The notes under the pieces were generated by a model. It was given only the letters and a program-made list of their open reading frames with translations. It was not told where the DNA came from and ran no database searches. 20,378 bases of DNA, from assembly GCA_948571325.1 (NCBI GenBank), contig CAOZKB010000013.1:1-20378 (forward strand). The letters run 5' to 3'. Made by a program: the position numbers and the translations under genes. Shown here piece after piece: positions 8,429 through 15,101 of the stretch. Origin of the DNA: an uncultured Candidatus Saccharibacteria bacterium (GTDB taxonomy: Bacteria; Patescibacteriota; Saccharimonadia; Saccharimonadales; Saccharimonadaceae). Numbering within the stretch: the stretch's first letter is position 1; each line of letters opens with the position of its first letter.

Positions 8429-8437
8429 TGGTATAAT
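8429..8437 (+). promoter_or_regulatory. Extended -10 promoter of uvrB, leaderless
   Basis: TGGTATAAT with the -10 hexamer at 8432-8437. The ATG follows after exactly 6 nt, so the predicted transcription start coincides with the start codon. No Shine-Dalgarno is present and no good -35 was found. The GATATGGTAT sequence here is repeated almost exactly before the CDF gene (16391-16403). Confidence 0.75.
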
Positions 8438-8443
8438 TACCTC

Positions 8444-10600
8444 ATGCCTAAGTTCAAATTAGTCTCCAAGTACCAGCCCACCGGCGACCAGCCTTTCGCG
8501 ATCAAGCAGTTGACCGACGGGCTAAAAGCTGATGTGCGAGAGCAAACTCTGCTGGGGGTGACAGGCTCAGGGAAGACTTTCACTATGGCTAATATTATCC
8601 AGAATTATCAGCGTCCTACCCTGATTTTGGCGCATAACAAGACTCTGGCTGCGCAACTCTACGCGGAATTTCGCGAGTTTTTTCCCGAGAACGAGGTACA
8701 TTATTTTGTCAGCTATTTCGATTATTATCAACCAGAAGCGTATATCGCCAGCACGGATACTTATATCGAAAAAGATTCCGCCATCAACGAAGAAATCGAC
8801 CGTCTGCGCCATGCTGCTACCGTGGCACTTTTGACCCGTCCAGATACGATCGTGGTAGCATCCGTATCGTGTATTTACGGCATCGGCTCGCCCGACCATT
8901 ACACCGAAATGTCACTTCCGCTGGTCAAAATCAACGGCCGCTGGCGCGTCTCCGGCGCGAGTGAATGGTGGTCCAATTCTGAGAATATTTATAATGAGGT
9001 TATGCGCGCCGAACAATACCAACACCGCACGAATATTGATGGTAGCCCGATGTCTGAAAAAAATGTCAGCCTCCCGTCCCTAGTCAACTTCAATACTCAA
9101 TCTGGCGACTCTCTCACGCAACATAACTTTATTATCTATCTCATCGCCATGCAGTATCACCGCAACGACTTGGCCTTCGAGCGCGGTAACTTTCGCGTGC
9201 GGGGTGATACTGTGGATCTTTTCCCGGCCAGCGGGGAATGGGCATATCGCTTTGAATTTGATTTTGATAATCTTGGAGAAGTTAAAATCATCGACCCGCT
9301 CACCGGCGAAACTCAAGAAAAGCCCGATCGTATTCATATCTTCCCAAATACTCACTATGCCACTCCGAAAGACGAGCTCGACCGCGCGATTATCGGCATT
9401 GAGCATGAATACGCCGAACGTATGAAATATTTTGAACGTCATAGTAAATTCCTTGAAGCTCAGCGCCTTAGCCAGCGCACAAAATATGATCTAGAAATGC
9501 TCAAAGAAACTGGTTTTGTCAAAGGTATTGAAAATTATTCTCGTCATCTTGACGGCCGTCGTCCTGGTCAGCCCCCAGCCACCTTAATTGACTTTTTCCC
9601 AAAAGATTTCTTGCTTATGGTGGATGAATCACATATGACTCTGCCGCAGGTACGCGGTATGTATAATGGTGATCATGCACGCAAATCAACGTTGGTCGAA
9701 TATGGTTTTCGCTTGCCGAGTGCTTTGGACAATCGTCCGCTCACCTTTCCTGAATTTCAAAAGCACATCTCACACGCGATTTATGTTTCTGCCACGCCGG
9801 GTCCGTACGAGTTAGAAAACTCGCCCGAACCCGCCCAGCAGGTCATTCGACCTACTGGTCTCCTCGATCCGGAGATCGAGGTGCGTGGCAGCGAAGGCCA
9901 AATTGACGACCTGATGGACGAAATCGAGCAACGCATCGCTAAGAATCAGCGTACTCTGGTTACAACTTTAACTAAACGCATGGCGGAAGACTTGACAGAC
10001 TATCTCAAAGAGCGCGATATTAAAGTAGCGTATATCCATTCCGACATCGATACGCTAGAACGCGGTGATATTCTGCGCGACCTCCGCTCTGGAGTTTATG
10101 ATGTTCTTGTCGGCATCAATCTCTTGCGCGAAGGATTAGATTTGCCGGAAGTATCTCTAGTGGCAATTCTGGATGCCGACAAAGAAGGTTTTTTGCGCTC
10201 GGAGAGCGCCCTCATCCAGACCATCGGTCGCGCCGCTCGCCACGAACACGGTAAAGTCATTATGTATGCCGACCACATCACTGAAAGCATGGAAAAAGCC
10301 ATCACCGAAACGAATCGCCGGCGCGAAGTCCAGCAGGAATATAATATCGAACACAACATTACCCCTCGTTCTGTGCGCAAAGATATTTCGGCTGGACTTC
10401 GCGCCATCATCCCTGAAAAAGAAGAAGTCGCTAAGCTTGACCTCAAGCGTATTCCCCCAGAGGAGCTCCCTAGTCTTATCAAAGAGCTTCAGTCTCAAAT
10501 GAAGCTCGCCGCCGCCAATCTCGATTTTGAGCAGGCCGCCCTCTTACGCGACCAAATCGAAGAAATTAAACAAACCCAAGAAGGCAAGAAACAAAAATAA
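8444..10600 (+). CDS. uvrB: UvrABC system protein B (excision nuclease helicase subunit)
   Basis: A 718-aa protein that verifies DNA damage after hand-over from UvrA and then recruits UvrC in nucleotide excision repair. Walker A is GVTGSGKT (residues 38-45). The beta-hairpin region that probes the strand is at ~91-122 (FDYYQPEAY, IEKDSAINEEI). Motif II is DESH in the LMVDESHMTLPQ segment, motif VI is IGRAARH, and the C-terminal UVR motif that binds UvrC is present (LDFEQAALLRDQI). E. coli UvrB has 673 residues. Most of the extra length is an insertion of about 58 residues at ~161-223, in the domain that contacts UvrA, between SPDHYTEMSL and QYHRNDLAF. The gene starts 6 nt after a -10 box with no ribosome site, so it is probably translated from a leaderless mRNA. 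Confidence 0.97.
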   Translation: MPKFKLVSKYQPTGDQPFAIKQLTDGLKADVREQTLLGVTGSGKTFTMANIIQNYQRPTLILAHNKTLAAQLYAEFREFFPENEVHYFVSYFDYYQPEAYIASTDTYIEKDSAINEEIDRLRHAATVALLTRPDTIVVASVSCIYGIGSPDHYTEMSLPLVKINGRWRVSGASEWWSNSENIYNEVMRAEQYQHRTNIDGSPMSEKNVSLPSLVNFNTQSGDSLTQHNFIIYLIAMQYHRNDLAFERGNFRVRGDTVDLFPASGEWAYRFEFDFDNLGEVKIIDPLTGETQEKPDRIHIFPNTHYATPKDELDRAIIGIEHEYAERMKYFERHSKFLEAQRLSQRTKYDLEMLKETGFVKGIENYSRHLDGRRPGQPPATLIDFFPKDFLLMVDESHMTLPQVRGMYNGDHARKSTLVEYGFRLPSALDNRPLTFPEFQKHISHAIYVSATPGPYELENSPEPAQQVIRPTGLLDPEIEVRGSEGQIDDLMDEIEQRIAKNQRTLVTTLTKRMAEDLTDYLKERDIKVAYIHSDIDTLERGDILRDLRSGVYDVLVGINLLREGLDLPEVSLVAILDADKEGFLRSESALIQTIGRAARHEHGKVIMYADHITESMEKAITETNRRREVQQEYNIEHNITPRSVRKDISAGLRAIIPEKEEVAKLDLKRIPPEELPSLIKELQSQMKLAAANLDFEQAALLRDQIEEIKQTQEGKKQK

Positions 10601-10708
10601 TAAAAATAGTCGAAAATAACGAGCTAAGAGGCTGAAATCTAACAAAATGCTTGAAAGTTGACTATTTTCGTGGGCAAATATCATATTTTTTCATGCTATA
10701 ATCAAAGT

Positions 10709-10849
10709 ATGATCAAAAACAGATCCTCAGCTGCCATCCCTTACGCCCCTCCGCAAAAATATCTTCCAAAATCGCTGTTTTTTGACTTATTTCGTCATTT
10801 CCGGTATAATTACACCCAGAATGTTGAGATTGAGGGATTTATTTGCTAG
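10709..10849 (+). CDS. Possible 46-aa leaderless small protein
   Basis: An extended -10, TGCTATAAT (hexamer 10697-10702), is followed after exactly 6 nt by ATG, the same spacing as at uvrB and the CDF gene. The ORF encodes 46 residues starting MIKNRSSAAIP, with a basic and aromatic centre (FFDLFRHFRYNY). I recognise no family. The promoter for the downstream operon lies inside this ORF (10782-10810), which argues against strong coding constraint. It could equally be a chance ORF after a chance -10 box. Confidence 0.25.
   Translation: MIKNRSSAAIPYAPPQKYLPKSLFFDLFRHFRYNYTQNVEIEGFIC
10782..10810 (+). promoter_or_regulatory. Promoter of the racemase-phosphoesterase operon
   Basis: TTGACT at 10782-10787, 17 bp, perfect TATAAT at 10805-10810. 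Predicted start is near 10817, giving a leader of almost 200 nt before the first SD-preceded ATG at 11014. Confidence 0.8.
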
Positions 10850-11013
10850 GCTATAAATTTGAATCGCTGGTTCAAGTTCACTGCTCTAACTCGTAGCCCC
10901 CATCATTCTTGACATCGCAGCTTAACAGTTTTGTCTTTATAGACTGATTTTTTTGAGCTGCTATTTTAGTGTTACTACGTCTATCCAATTTTTCAGAACA
11001 AGGAGGGAGTATA
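10817..11013 (+). promoter_or_regulatory. Long leader of the racemase operon, possible attenuator
   Basis: GCAGCT (10917-10922) can pair with AGCTGC (10956-10961). Inside this lies a hairpin (GTCT/AGAC, or alternatively CAGT/ACTG) followed by a seven-T run at 10948-10954. The inner hairpin plus T-run looks like a weak intrinsic terminator, and the outer pairing would compete with it. A short reading frame of 11 codons (MLRLRDLFARL) begins at 10821, near the predicted 5' end. None of the conserved T-box sequences were seen. The strong AGGAGGGAG ribosome site lies at 11001-11009. Confidence 0.3.
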
Positions 11014-11787
11014 ATGAAACTGCATAAAATTGGTCTAATTACTGGTTTAAGCCCCAAGGCCTCTTTTGTCTACGGACAAAAGATTAACCAGCTGGTTAAT
11101 CGTCGGCTAGGCGGCTTAACTTCGGCACCCATGGTAATCAACAGCATTGATCTCGCTACGATCAGTGCAGCAATTGATGTCGGTAATTGGGATAAGATCC
11201 TAACGCTTATTGGTAATGCGGCGGATGAAGCATACCTTGCCAACGCTGAGGCACTCGTAATTTGCAGCAATACCTTGCATGGAGTGGCCCCGATGTTGAG
11301 CGCACGACATCACACTATGCCAATCATCCACATTGGCGACACTATCACACAGGCCGTCAAGGAATCACAGCTTCGACGCGTGGGATTACTCGGCACCGAA
11401 GAAGTTACTATGAACCAATGCGTCATTTTAGATCACCTTCACTATTCTGGCGCTACAATTTATCGTCCTGACGCTAAAGATATGCAGGACTTGGATCATG
11501 TAATTGTCCATAATCTCTACAAAAGCGAGAATATGACTGCTTCGCGTGCTGTTATTGCGCGTACTATCCAGCATCTAGTAGAGCAAGTACAAATTCAGGG
11601 TATTGTTTTTGGCTCCACGGAGCTCGAAGGTTGTTTCACTAAAACACATCAGGATACCCTGCGTCGGCAGCTTAAGCTTCCGGATTTTCAATTTTTTAAG
11701 TCGATGAGTTTGCATGTTGACGCTGCGGCGGAATTTGTTTGCACGGGTAGTATTCCTCAGTCGGCACTAAAAGGGAGGGGTGAATAA
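11014..11787 (+). CDS. Aspartate/glutamate racemase family protein with altered second catalytic site
   Basis: Start chosen at 11014 because AGGAGGGAG lies 4 nt upstream; a GTG 15 codons earlier is in frame but has no ribosome site. The 257-aa product has the two-lobed Asp/Glu racemase pattern: an N-terminal GLITGLSP glycine loop, the first catalytic cysteine Cys84 in ICSNTLH (compare LCTNTMH in YgeA-type broad-specificity racemases), and the second lobe motif at 197-205. The second motif reads IVFGSTELE where active racemases have GCTE, so the second catalytic Cys is Ser201. Another Cys, Cys207, follows six residues later. In this family the two cysteines abstract protons from opposite faces, so the enzyme may be impaired, one-directional or may do different chemistry. 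The next gene overlaps by 1 nt. Confidence 0.82.
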   Translation: MKLHKIGLITGLSPKASFVYGQKINQLVNRRLGGLTSAPMVINSIDLATISAAIDVGNWDKILTLIGNAADEAYLANAEALVICSNTLHGVAPMLSARHHTMPIIHIGDTITQAVKESQLRRVGLLGTEEVTMNQCVILDHLHYSGATIYRPDAKDMQDLDHVIVHNLYKSENMTASRAVIARTIQHLVEQVQIQGIVFGSTELEGCFTKTHQDTLRRQLKLPDFQFFKSMSLHVDAAAEFVCTGSIPQSALKGRGE

Positions 11788-12383
11788 TGGCAAAGTTTTT
11801 TACTACTGATTGGCATCTAGATGATGAATATGTGCCAGGTTCGCACACCTTTTTGCGCCCGAAACCAATCAATATTCTCGCGCAGGAATGGTTTGACGAA
11901 TGTCGTCGTCTCATCAAACCAGACGATGAGTTATATCTGTTGGGCGATATGGTTAGCCATGTTCAAGCTCTCAAAATGCTGGACGACTTGCCCGACTGCA
12001 GAATTTTCATCCTGCGTGGCAACCGTGAGCAGAAAATCGCCAATTTTGAAGACGAAGTGTTTAAGCGCCTGGTTAGGCGTCGTAACCGTGTTGCGATAGT
12101 TGGCGATAATGATCAATGTATCTATGATGTTGATATTGCCCAAACCTCTTGGCGCATATCACATAAGCCGGTAAATTTACTGGGCTTTGCCTTAGCAAAA
12201 CCGTCGCTCTGCGCACACGTTCACGGCACCTGGCGCACTCAATGTCTGCCAGATGGTGAGCCCATCATTAATGTTGGCATCGATGCTTGGGGTCGCTTAG
12301 TCACGGAGGAGATTATCGCCCACGAATACCGCGCCGTAGAGCGTGGCTATTACGACATTAACGTCCGCGTCGACCTCTGGTAG
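11787..12383 (+). CDS. Calcineurin-like metallophosphoesterase, variant active site
   Basis: A 198-aa protein in the style of the small bacterial calcineurin-like phosphoesterases related to COG4186. Metal-binding motifs: D8-x-H10 (TDWHLDD), D54 in LLGDMV, N79 in LRGNRE, H126 in ISHKPV, and H144-x-H146 in AHVHGT. The family motif GNH(D/E) is GNRE here, so the catalytic His is replaced by Arg80. Metal ligands otherwise look complete. The start is fixed by a TAATG overlap with the racemase stop and an AAGGGAGGGG ribosome site. The two genes should be co-transcribed and translationally coupled, ending at the terminator at 12468-12505. The substrate is unknown, and its pairing with a racemase-like protein suggests a shared small-molecule pathway only by context. 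Confidence 0.82.
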   Translation: MAKFFTTDWHLDDEYVPGSHTFLRPKPINILAQEWFDECRRLIKPDDELYLLGDMVSHVQALKMLDDLPDCRIFILRGNREQKIANFEDEVFKRLVRRRNRVAIVGDNDQCIYDVDIAQTSWRISHKPVNLLGFALAKPSLCAHVHGTWRTQCLPDGEPIINVGIDAWGRLVTEEIIAHEYRAVERGYYDINVRVDLW

Positions 12384-12409
12384 AAACTGTACGGCTCATT
12401 TCAGTTTCA

Positions 12410-12423
12410 TTAATCGCGATTAA
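12410..12423. repeat. 14-bp perfect palindrome
   Basis: TTAATCGCGATTAA lies between the phosphoesterase stop and its terminator. A 6-bp pair AAACTG/CAGTTT sits just before it. The role is unknown; it may only add to the 3' structure. Confidence 0.35.
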
Positions 12424-12467
12424 CTATCGACGTTATCGTAAAAATGACAAGACTGTCCAAAAATTCC

Positions 12468-12505
12468 AACCGCCAGGGAACCCTCTGGCGGTTTTGTCAT
12501 TTTTA
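12468..12505 (+). terminator. Intrinsic terminator of the racemase-phosphoesterase operon
   Basis: AACCGCCAG pairs with CTGGCGGTT around a short GGG-AA-CCCT top, then TTTTGTCATTTTT follows. An outer pair, AAAATGACAA (12441-12450) with TTGTCATTTT (12494-12503), can extend it. The symmetric A-run upstream could let it work on both strands. Confidence 0.85.
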
Positions 12506-12517
12506 AGCATAAAAGTA

Positions 12518-12546
12518 TTGACAAAATGCATTATCTGTGCTACAAT
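12518..12546 (+). promoter_or_regulatory. Promoter of the 204-aa unknown gene
   Basis: TTGACA at 12518-12523, 17 bp ending in TGTGC, TACAAT at 12541-12546. The spacer strongly resembles that of the rpsJ promoter (AAAAxGC near the -35, CTGTGC before the -10). A leader of about 70 nt follows. Confidence 0.85.
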
Positions 12547-12624
12547 GGTAATAAGGAGGGTACATTTTGACGTATCCAAATTGAACTTTTAAACCAGATT
12601 TATATTCAGAAAGGGGGATTCTAT

Positions 12625-13239
12625 ATGAATCAAGAAAATGAAAGAATTATGACGGAAGATGCCATAAGCGGTACTACCAGTGCAGAAGCTACCAGTATTG
12701 ATTCGATTGATTTTACTAATAACACTCTGTCGGATGGTCGCCAGTATTGGAACGTTTATGTTAAAATTCCGGTGGAAGTCTTGTTCGGCAAGATTGCTAC
12801 CGGTCTGCCGCAATACCCAGCAGTACTGATTCTGCTGGGGCTGGATTGTGTTGAGAAGCGTCGCTTTGCACAAAAAGTTCGCGAACGGCTCCCAGAATGG
12901 CAATACTATGCCATTACTAAATGCGAGGAATATCATCGAGAGAGCGAGCCGATGGTCCAGGCATTATCGCAAAATCCCTGTAATACTATTCTCGACTTGC
13001 GCGAGAACGCCGGAATGTATACTTGTACTGGTAGCTTCGCCGCTTCGCAATTACGCTATCACACCGAAATGCGAATGATTGTTGGCATCTTTTGCGTGAC
13101 TAAAAAACCCACTTGGGATGATGAGCTCGAAAGTGCTAACTATTACGAGCAAGATATGATTCATGGTTATCAACAGAATCGTGCATATCCACCACATCGC
13201 GAAGACTATGATTACTTCTGTGATCAATATATGGATTAA
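12625..13239 (+). CDS. Unknown protein, possible inactive P-loop kinase fold
   Basis: The 204-aa product starts at an ATG with a strong AAAGGGGGATT ribosome site. The first ~40 residues are Ser/Thr/Asp/Glu-rich and probably disordered. Residues 65-90 (PAVLILLGLDCVEKRRFAQ) resemble the first strand, loop and helix of small P-loop kinases or zeta-toxin-like proteins, but the GxxGxGKS/T residues are absent (GLDCVEKR instead). A later ILDLREN segment followed by a helix and a hydrophobic strand (RMIVGIFCV) fits the second half of such a fold. This is pattern-level similarity only, and I do not recognise the family. The C-terminus is rich in Tyr, Asp and His. The gene stands alone between its own promoter and terminator. 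Confidence 0.7.
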   Translation: MNQENERIMTEDAISGTTSAEATSIDSIDFTNNTLSDGRQYWNVYVKIPVEVLFGKIATGLPQYPAVLILLGLDCVEKRRFAQKVRERLPEWQYYAITKCEEYHRESEPMVQALSQNPCNTILDLRENAGMYTCTGSFAASQLRYHTEMRMIVGIFCVTKKPTWDDELESANYYEQDMIHGYQQNRAYPPHREDYDYFCDQYMD

Positions 13240-13260
13240 TTTCATTCATTCAGTGGATTG

Positions 13261-13285
13261 AAACCCAGCCTCACGCTGGGTTTTT
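13261..13285 (+). terminator. Intrinsic terminator after the 204-aa gene
   Basis: AAACCCAGC pairs with GCTGGGTTT around a 5-nt CTCAC loop, with a five-T run. It lies 21 nt after the stop and just before the tuf promoter. Confidence 0.9.
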
Positions 13286-13299
13286 GCATGAAAAACCTC

Positions 13300-13331
13300 T
13301 TTACAACTCGAAAAATATTCGTTATTATAAT
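13300..13331 (+). promoter_or_regulatory. Promoter of tuf
   Basis: TTTACA at 13300-13305 precedes a TATTATAAT stretch. TATTAT at 13323-13328 gives a 17-bp spacer, while the perfect TATAAT at 13326-13331 gives 20 bp. The ATG is about 65 nt further, with AAAAGGAGAAAG as ribosome site. Confidence 0.65.
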
Positions 13332-13394
13332 AGAGTAGAGTCGGAGCTGGTTATTATTAGTGCGCCGACAAGATAATAATTAAAAGGAGAAAGA

Positions 13395-14579
13395 ATGGCA
13401 GATTTTGACCGTTCCAAGCCACATATCAACGTCGGTACGATGGGCCACGTTGACCATGGTAAAACTACCTTGACGGCTGCGATTACGAATGTTCTCGCGA
13501 AGAAACTTCCATCAGATGTTAACAAAGCTGTTGCTTACGACCAGATTGACAACGCTCCAGAGGAAAAATCTCGCGGTATTACTATCGCTACCTCTCACCA
13601 AGAGTATGAATCTGGCAAACGCCACTATGCTCACGTCGACATGCCAGGTCACGCCGACTACATTAAGAACATGATTACCGGTGCTGCCCAGGTTGATGGT
13701 GCTATTCTCGTGGTTGCCGCTAATGACGGTCCTTTGCCACAGACTCGCGAGCACGTGCTTTTGGCTCACCAGGTGAACGTGCCAAAAATCATCGTTTTCT
13801 TGAACAAAATGGATCTCGCTGATCCAGACCTCGTCGAACTCGTCGAGATGGATGTCCGCGAACTTTTGAACAAATATGGCTACGATGGCGATAATACTCC
13901 AATCATCAAGGGTTCTGCTGCTAAAGCTCTCGAAGGCGACGCTGCCAACGAAGACGCTGTTATGGAACTTGTCAACGCCATGGACGAATGGTTTGACATT
14001 CCTGAGCACGACCTTGACAAACCATTCTTGATGCCAGTAGAAGATGTCTTCTCCATCAAGGGTCGTGGTACCGTTGCTACCGGCCGTATCGAGCAAGGCG
14101 TCGTCAAATTGAACGACGAAGTCGAAATCGTTGGTCTTAAAGAAACTCAAAAGTCCGTCGTTACTGGTATTGAGGCTTTCCACAAGACTCTCGATCAGGG
14201 CCAAGCTGGCGACAACGCTGGTCTCTTGCTCCGCGGTATTGAGCGCGATCAAATCGAGCGTGGTCAAGTGATTGCTGCTCCTGGCACGATTACCCCACAT
14301 ACCGAATTTGAAGCTCAGGTTTACATCTTGAAGAAAGAAGAAGGCGGCCGCCATACTCCATTCTCCAAGGGTTACAAGCCACAGTTCTACTTCCGCACCA
14401 CTGATGTGACTGGTGAAGTTGAACTTCCAGCCGACAAAGAAATCGTTATGCCTGGCGACACTGTCACCTTCAAGGTGAAGTTGCTTGAGCCAATCGCTAT
14501 GAACGATAACGACCGCTTCGCTATCCGCGAAGGTGGTAAGACCGTCGGTTCTGGTGTAGTCACCAAGATCGAAAAATAG
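13395..14579 (+). CDS. tuf: Elongation factor Tu
   Basis: A 394-aa translation GTPase that delivers aminoacyl-tRNA to the ribosome. G1 is GHVDHGKT (residues 17-24), switch I contains the RGITI motif (60-64), G3 is DMPGH (82-86), G4 is NKMD and G5 is GSA. The EEGGRHTPF, KPQFYFRTTDVTG and C-terminal GxxTVGSGVVTKI segments identify domains 2 and 3 as true EF-Tu. One deviation is Met83 where most EF-Tu proteins have Cys (DCPGH; Cys81 in E. coli). The length matches the family. The gene has its own promoter and is not joined to fusA or rpsG within this window. Its mRNA should run through the hairpin repeats to the terminator at 14824-14851. Confidence 0.99.
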   Translation: MADFDRSKPHINVGTMGHVDHGKTTLTAAITNVLAKKLPSDVNKAVAYDQIDNAPEEKSRGITIATSHQEYESGKRHYAHVDMPGHADYIKNMITGAAQVDGAILVVAANDGPLPQTREHVLLAHQVNVPKIIVFLNKMDLADPDLVELVEMDVRELLNKYGYDGDNTPIIKGSAAKALEGDAANEDAVMELVNAMDEWFDIPEHDLDKPFLMPVEDVFSIKGRGTVATGRIEQGVVKLNDEVEIVGLKETQKSVVTGIEAFHKTLDQGQAGDNAGLLLRGIERDQIERGQVIAAPGTITPHTEFEAQVYILKKEEGGRHTPFSKGYKPQFYFRTTDVTGEVELPADKEIVMPGDTVTFKVKLLEPIAMNDNDRFAIREGGKTVGSGVVTKIEK

Positions 14580-14582
14580 CAA

Positions 14583-14817
14583 GGAAGCGAACGAAGAGAG
14601 AGGGTGAATCCCTCTCTCTTCTGAGCTGACGTAGCTATTTTTCTAGAGCCGACTAGATAAATAAAGGAGTCCGAGAGAAGAGGAAGAGCTTGCTCCTCCT
14701 CTTCCGAGGCGACGCATATTTTTCTAGTGTCAGCTAGATAAATAAAGGAGGCGAACGAAGAGAGGGGGTGAACCCCCTCTCTTCTGAGCTGACGTAGCTA
14801 TTTTTCCAGTATTATTT
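14583..14817 (+). repeat. Three ~82-bp tandem hairpin units in the tuf 3' UTR
   Basis: Units begin at 14583, 14666 and 14747 (83 bp, 81 bp and a partial third of about 70 bp). Each has GGAG/GGAA, a purine-rich/pyrimidine-rich hairpin beginning GAAGAG, a GACG segment and ATTTTTC; units 1 and 2 continue with CTAG-N6-CTAG and GATAAATAAA. Hairpins: 14593-14621 (12 bp, loop TGAAT), 14677-14704 (stem with one mismatch), 14757-14784 (perfect 12 bp, loop TGAA). The stems differ in sequence between units but remain paired on both sides, which is compensatory change and implies that the RNA fold is what is kept. They lie between the tuf stop and its terminator. Confidence 0.9.
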
Positions 14818-14963
14818 ACGCTAAAAATCCTCCCCTTCGGGGGAGGATTTTGGTATGGAGCTGAAAAGCTATTAGGCTCATCGAGCTCGTCTAGCGTCGG
14901 TGCTACCGTTGTCATTGCAAAGCGCCGGCGCCCCATATCTTTCATCTGCTTCCTACCCGTCAT
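14730..14963 (-). CDS. Doubtful 77-aa ORF antisense to the tuf 3' repeats
   Basis: The ATG at 14963 has a plausible GAGGAGAGG ribosome site, and the first ~33 residues (MTGRKQMKDMGRRRF, then VAPTLDELDEPNSF) look protein-like. The second half simply reads through the tuf terminator stem (NPPPKG) and the third hairpin unit on the opposite strand. No family is recognised and no promoter is evident. It may be a chance ORF, or a short real peptide whose end has been extended by the repeat. Confidence 0.25.
   Translation of the reverse strand: MTGRKQMKDMGRRRFAMTTVAPTLDELDEPNSFSAPYQNPPPKGRIFSVNNTGKIATSAQKRGGSPPLFVRLLYLSS
14824..14851 (+). terminator. Terminator of tuf (UUCG tetraloop)
   Basis: A perfect 12-bp stem, AAAATCCTCCCC with its complement, closes a TTCG tetraloop, a very stable RNA hairpin. 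The T-tract is only the four T at the end of the stem, followed by GG. The symmetric A/T ends could allow function on either strand. Confidence 0.75.
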
Positions 14964-15025
14964 TCTGCCTCTCCTCTCTAAATCTGATTTTCTTCAAGTA
15001 ATTTCAAAAACAGGGAATATTGCGC

Positions 15026-15061
15026 AAAAATTCAGGCGACATTTCTATTAAAATGTCGCCT
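15026..15061 (-). terminator. Terminator of the two-gene minus-strand operon
   Basis: On the minus strand AGGCGACATTT pairs with AAATGTCGCCT around a 6-nt loop, then GAATTTTT follows. It lies about 40 nt past the stop of the 15102-15872 gene. Confidence 0.75.
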
Positions 15062-15101
15062 TCTATACGGAGTAATGAATTTATCTAAGCGTAATTACTC
15101 A

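Noticed and set aside
10855..10900. tRNA-like stretch (GCTGGTTCAAGTTC)
   Set aside because: Only a T-arm-like string is present; no acceptor, D- or anticodon stem can be drawn around it.
10817..11013. T-box riboswitch before the racemase operon
   Set aside because: The conserved T-box antiterminator sequence and specifier-loop elements were not found.
13512..14582. A 356-codon open frame on the minus strand opposite tuf
   Set aside because: It lies entirely antisense to EF-Tu, and the long open frame follows from the biased codon use of tuf. It has no ribosome site, promoter or protein-like domain.
14583..14817. CRISPR array
   Set aside because: The units are directly adjacent with no spacers, about 82 bp long, few in number, and contain internal hairpins with compensatory change. 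No cas genes are present.
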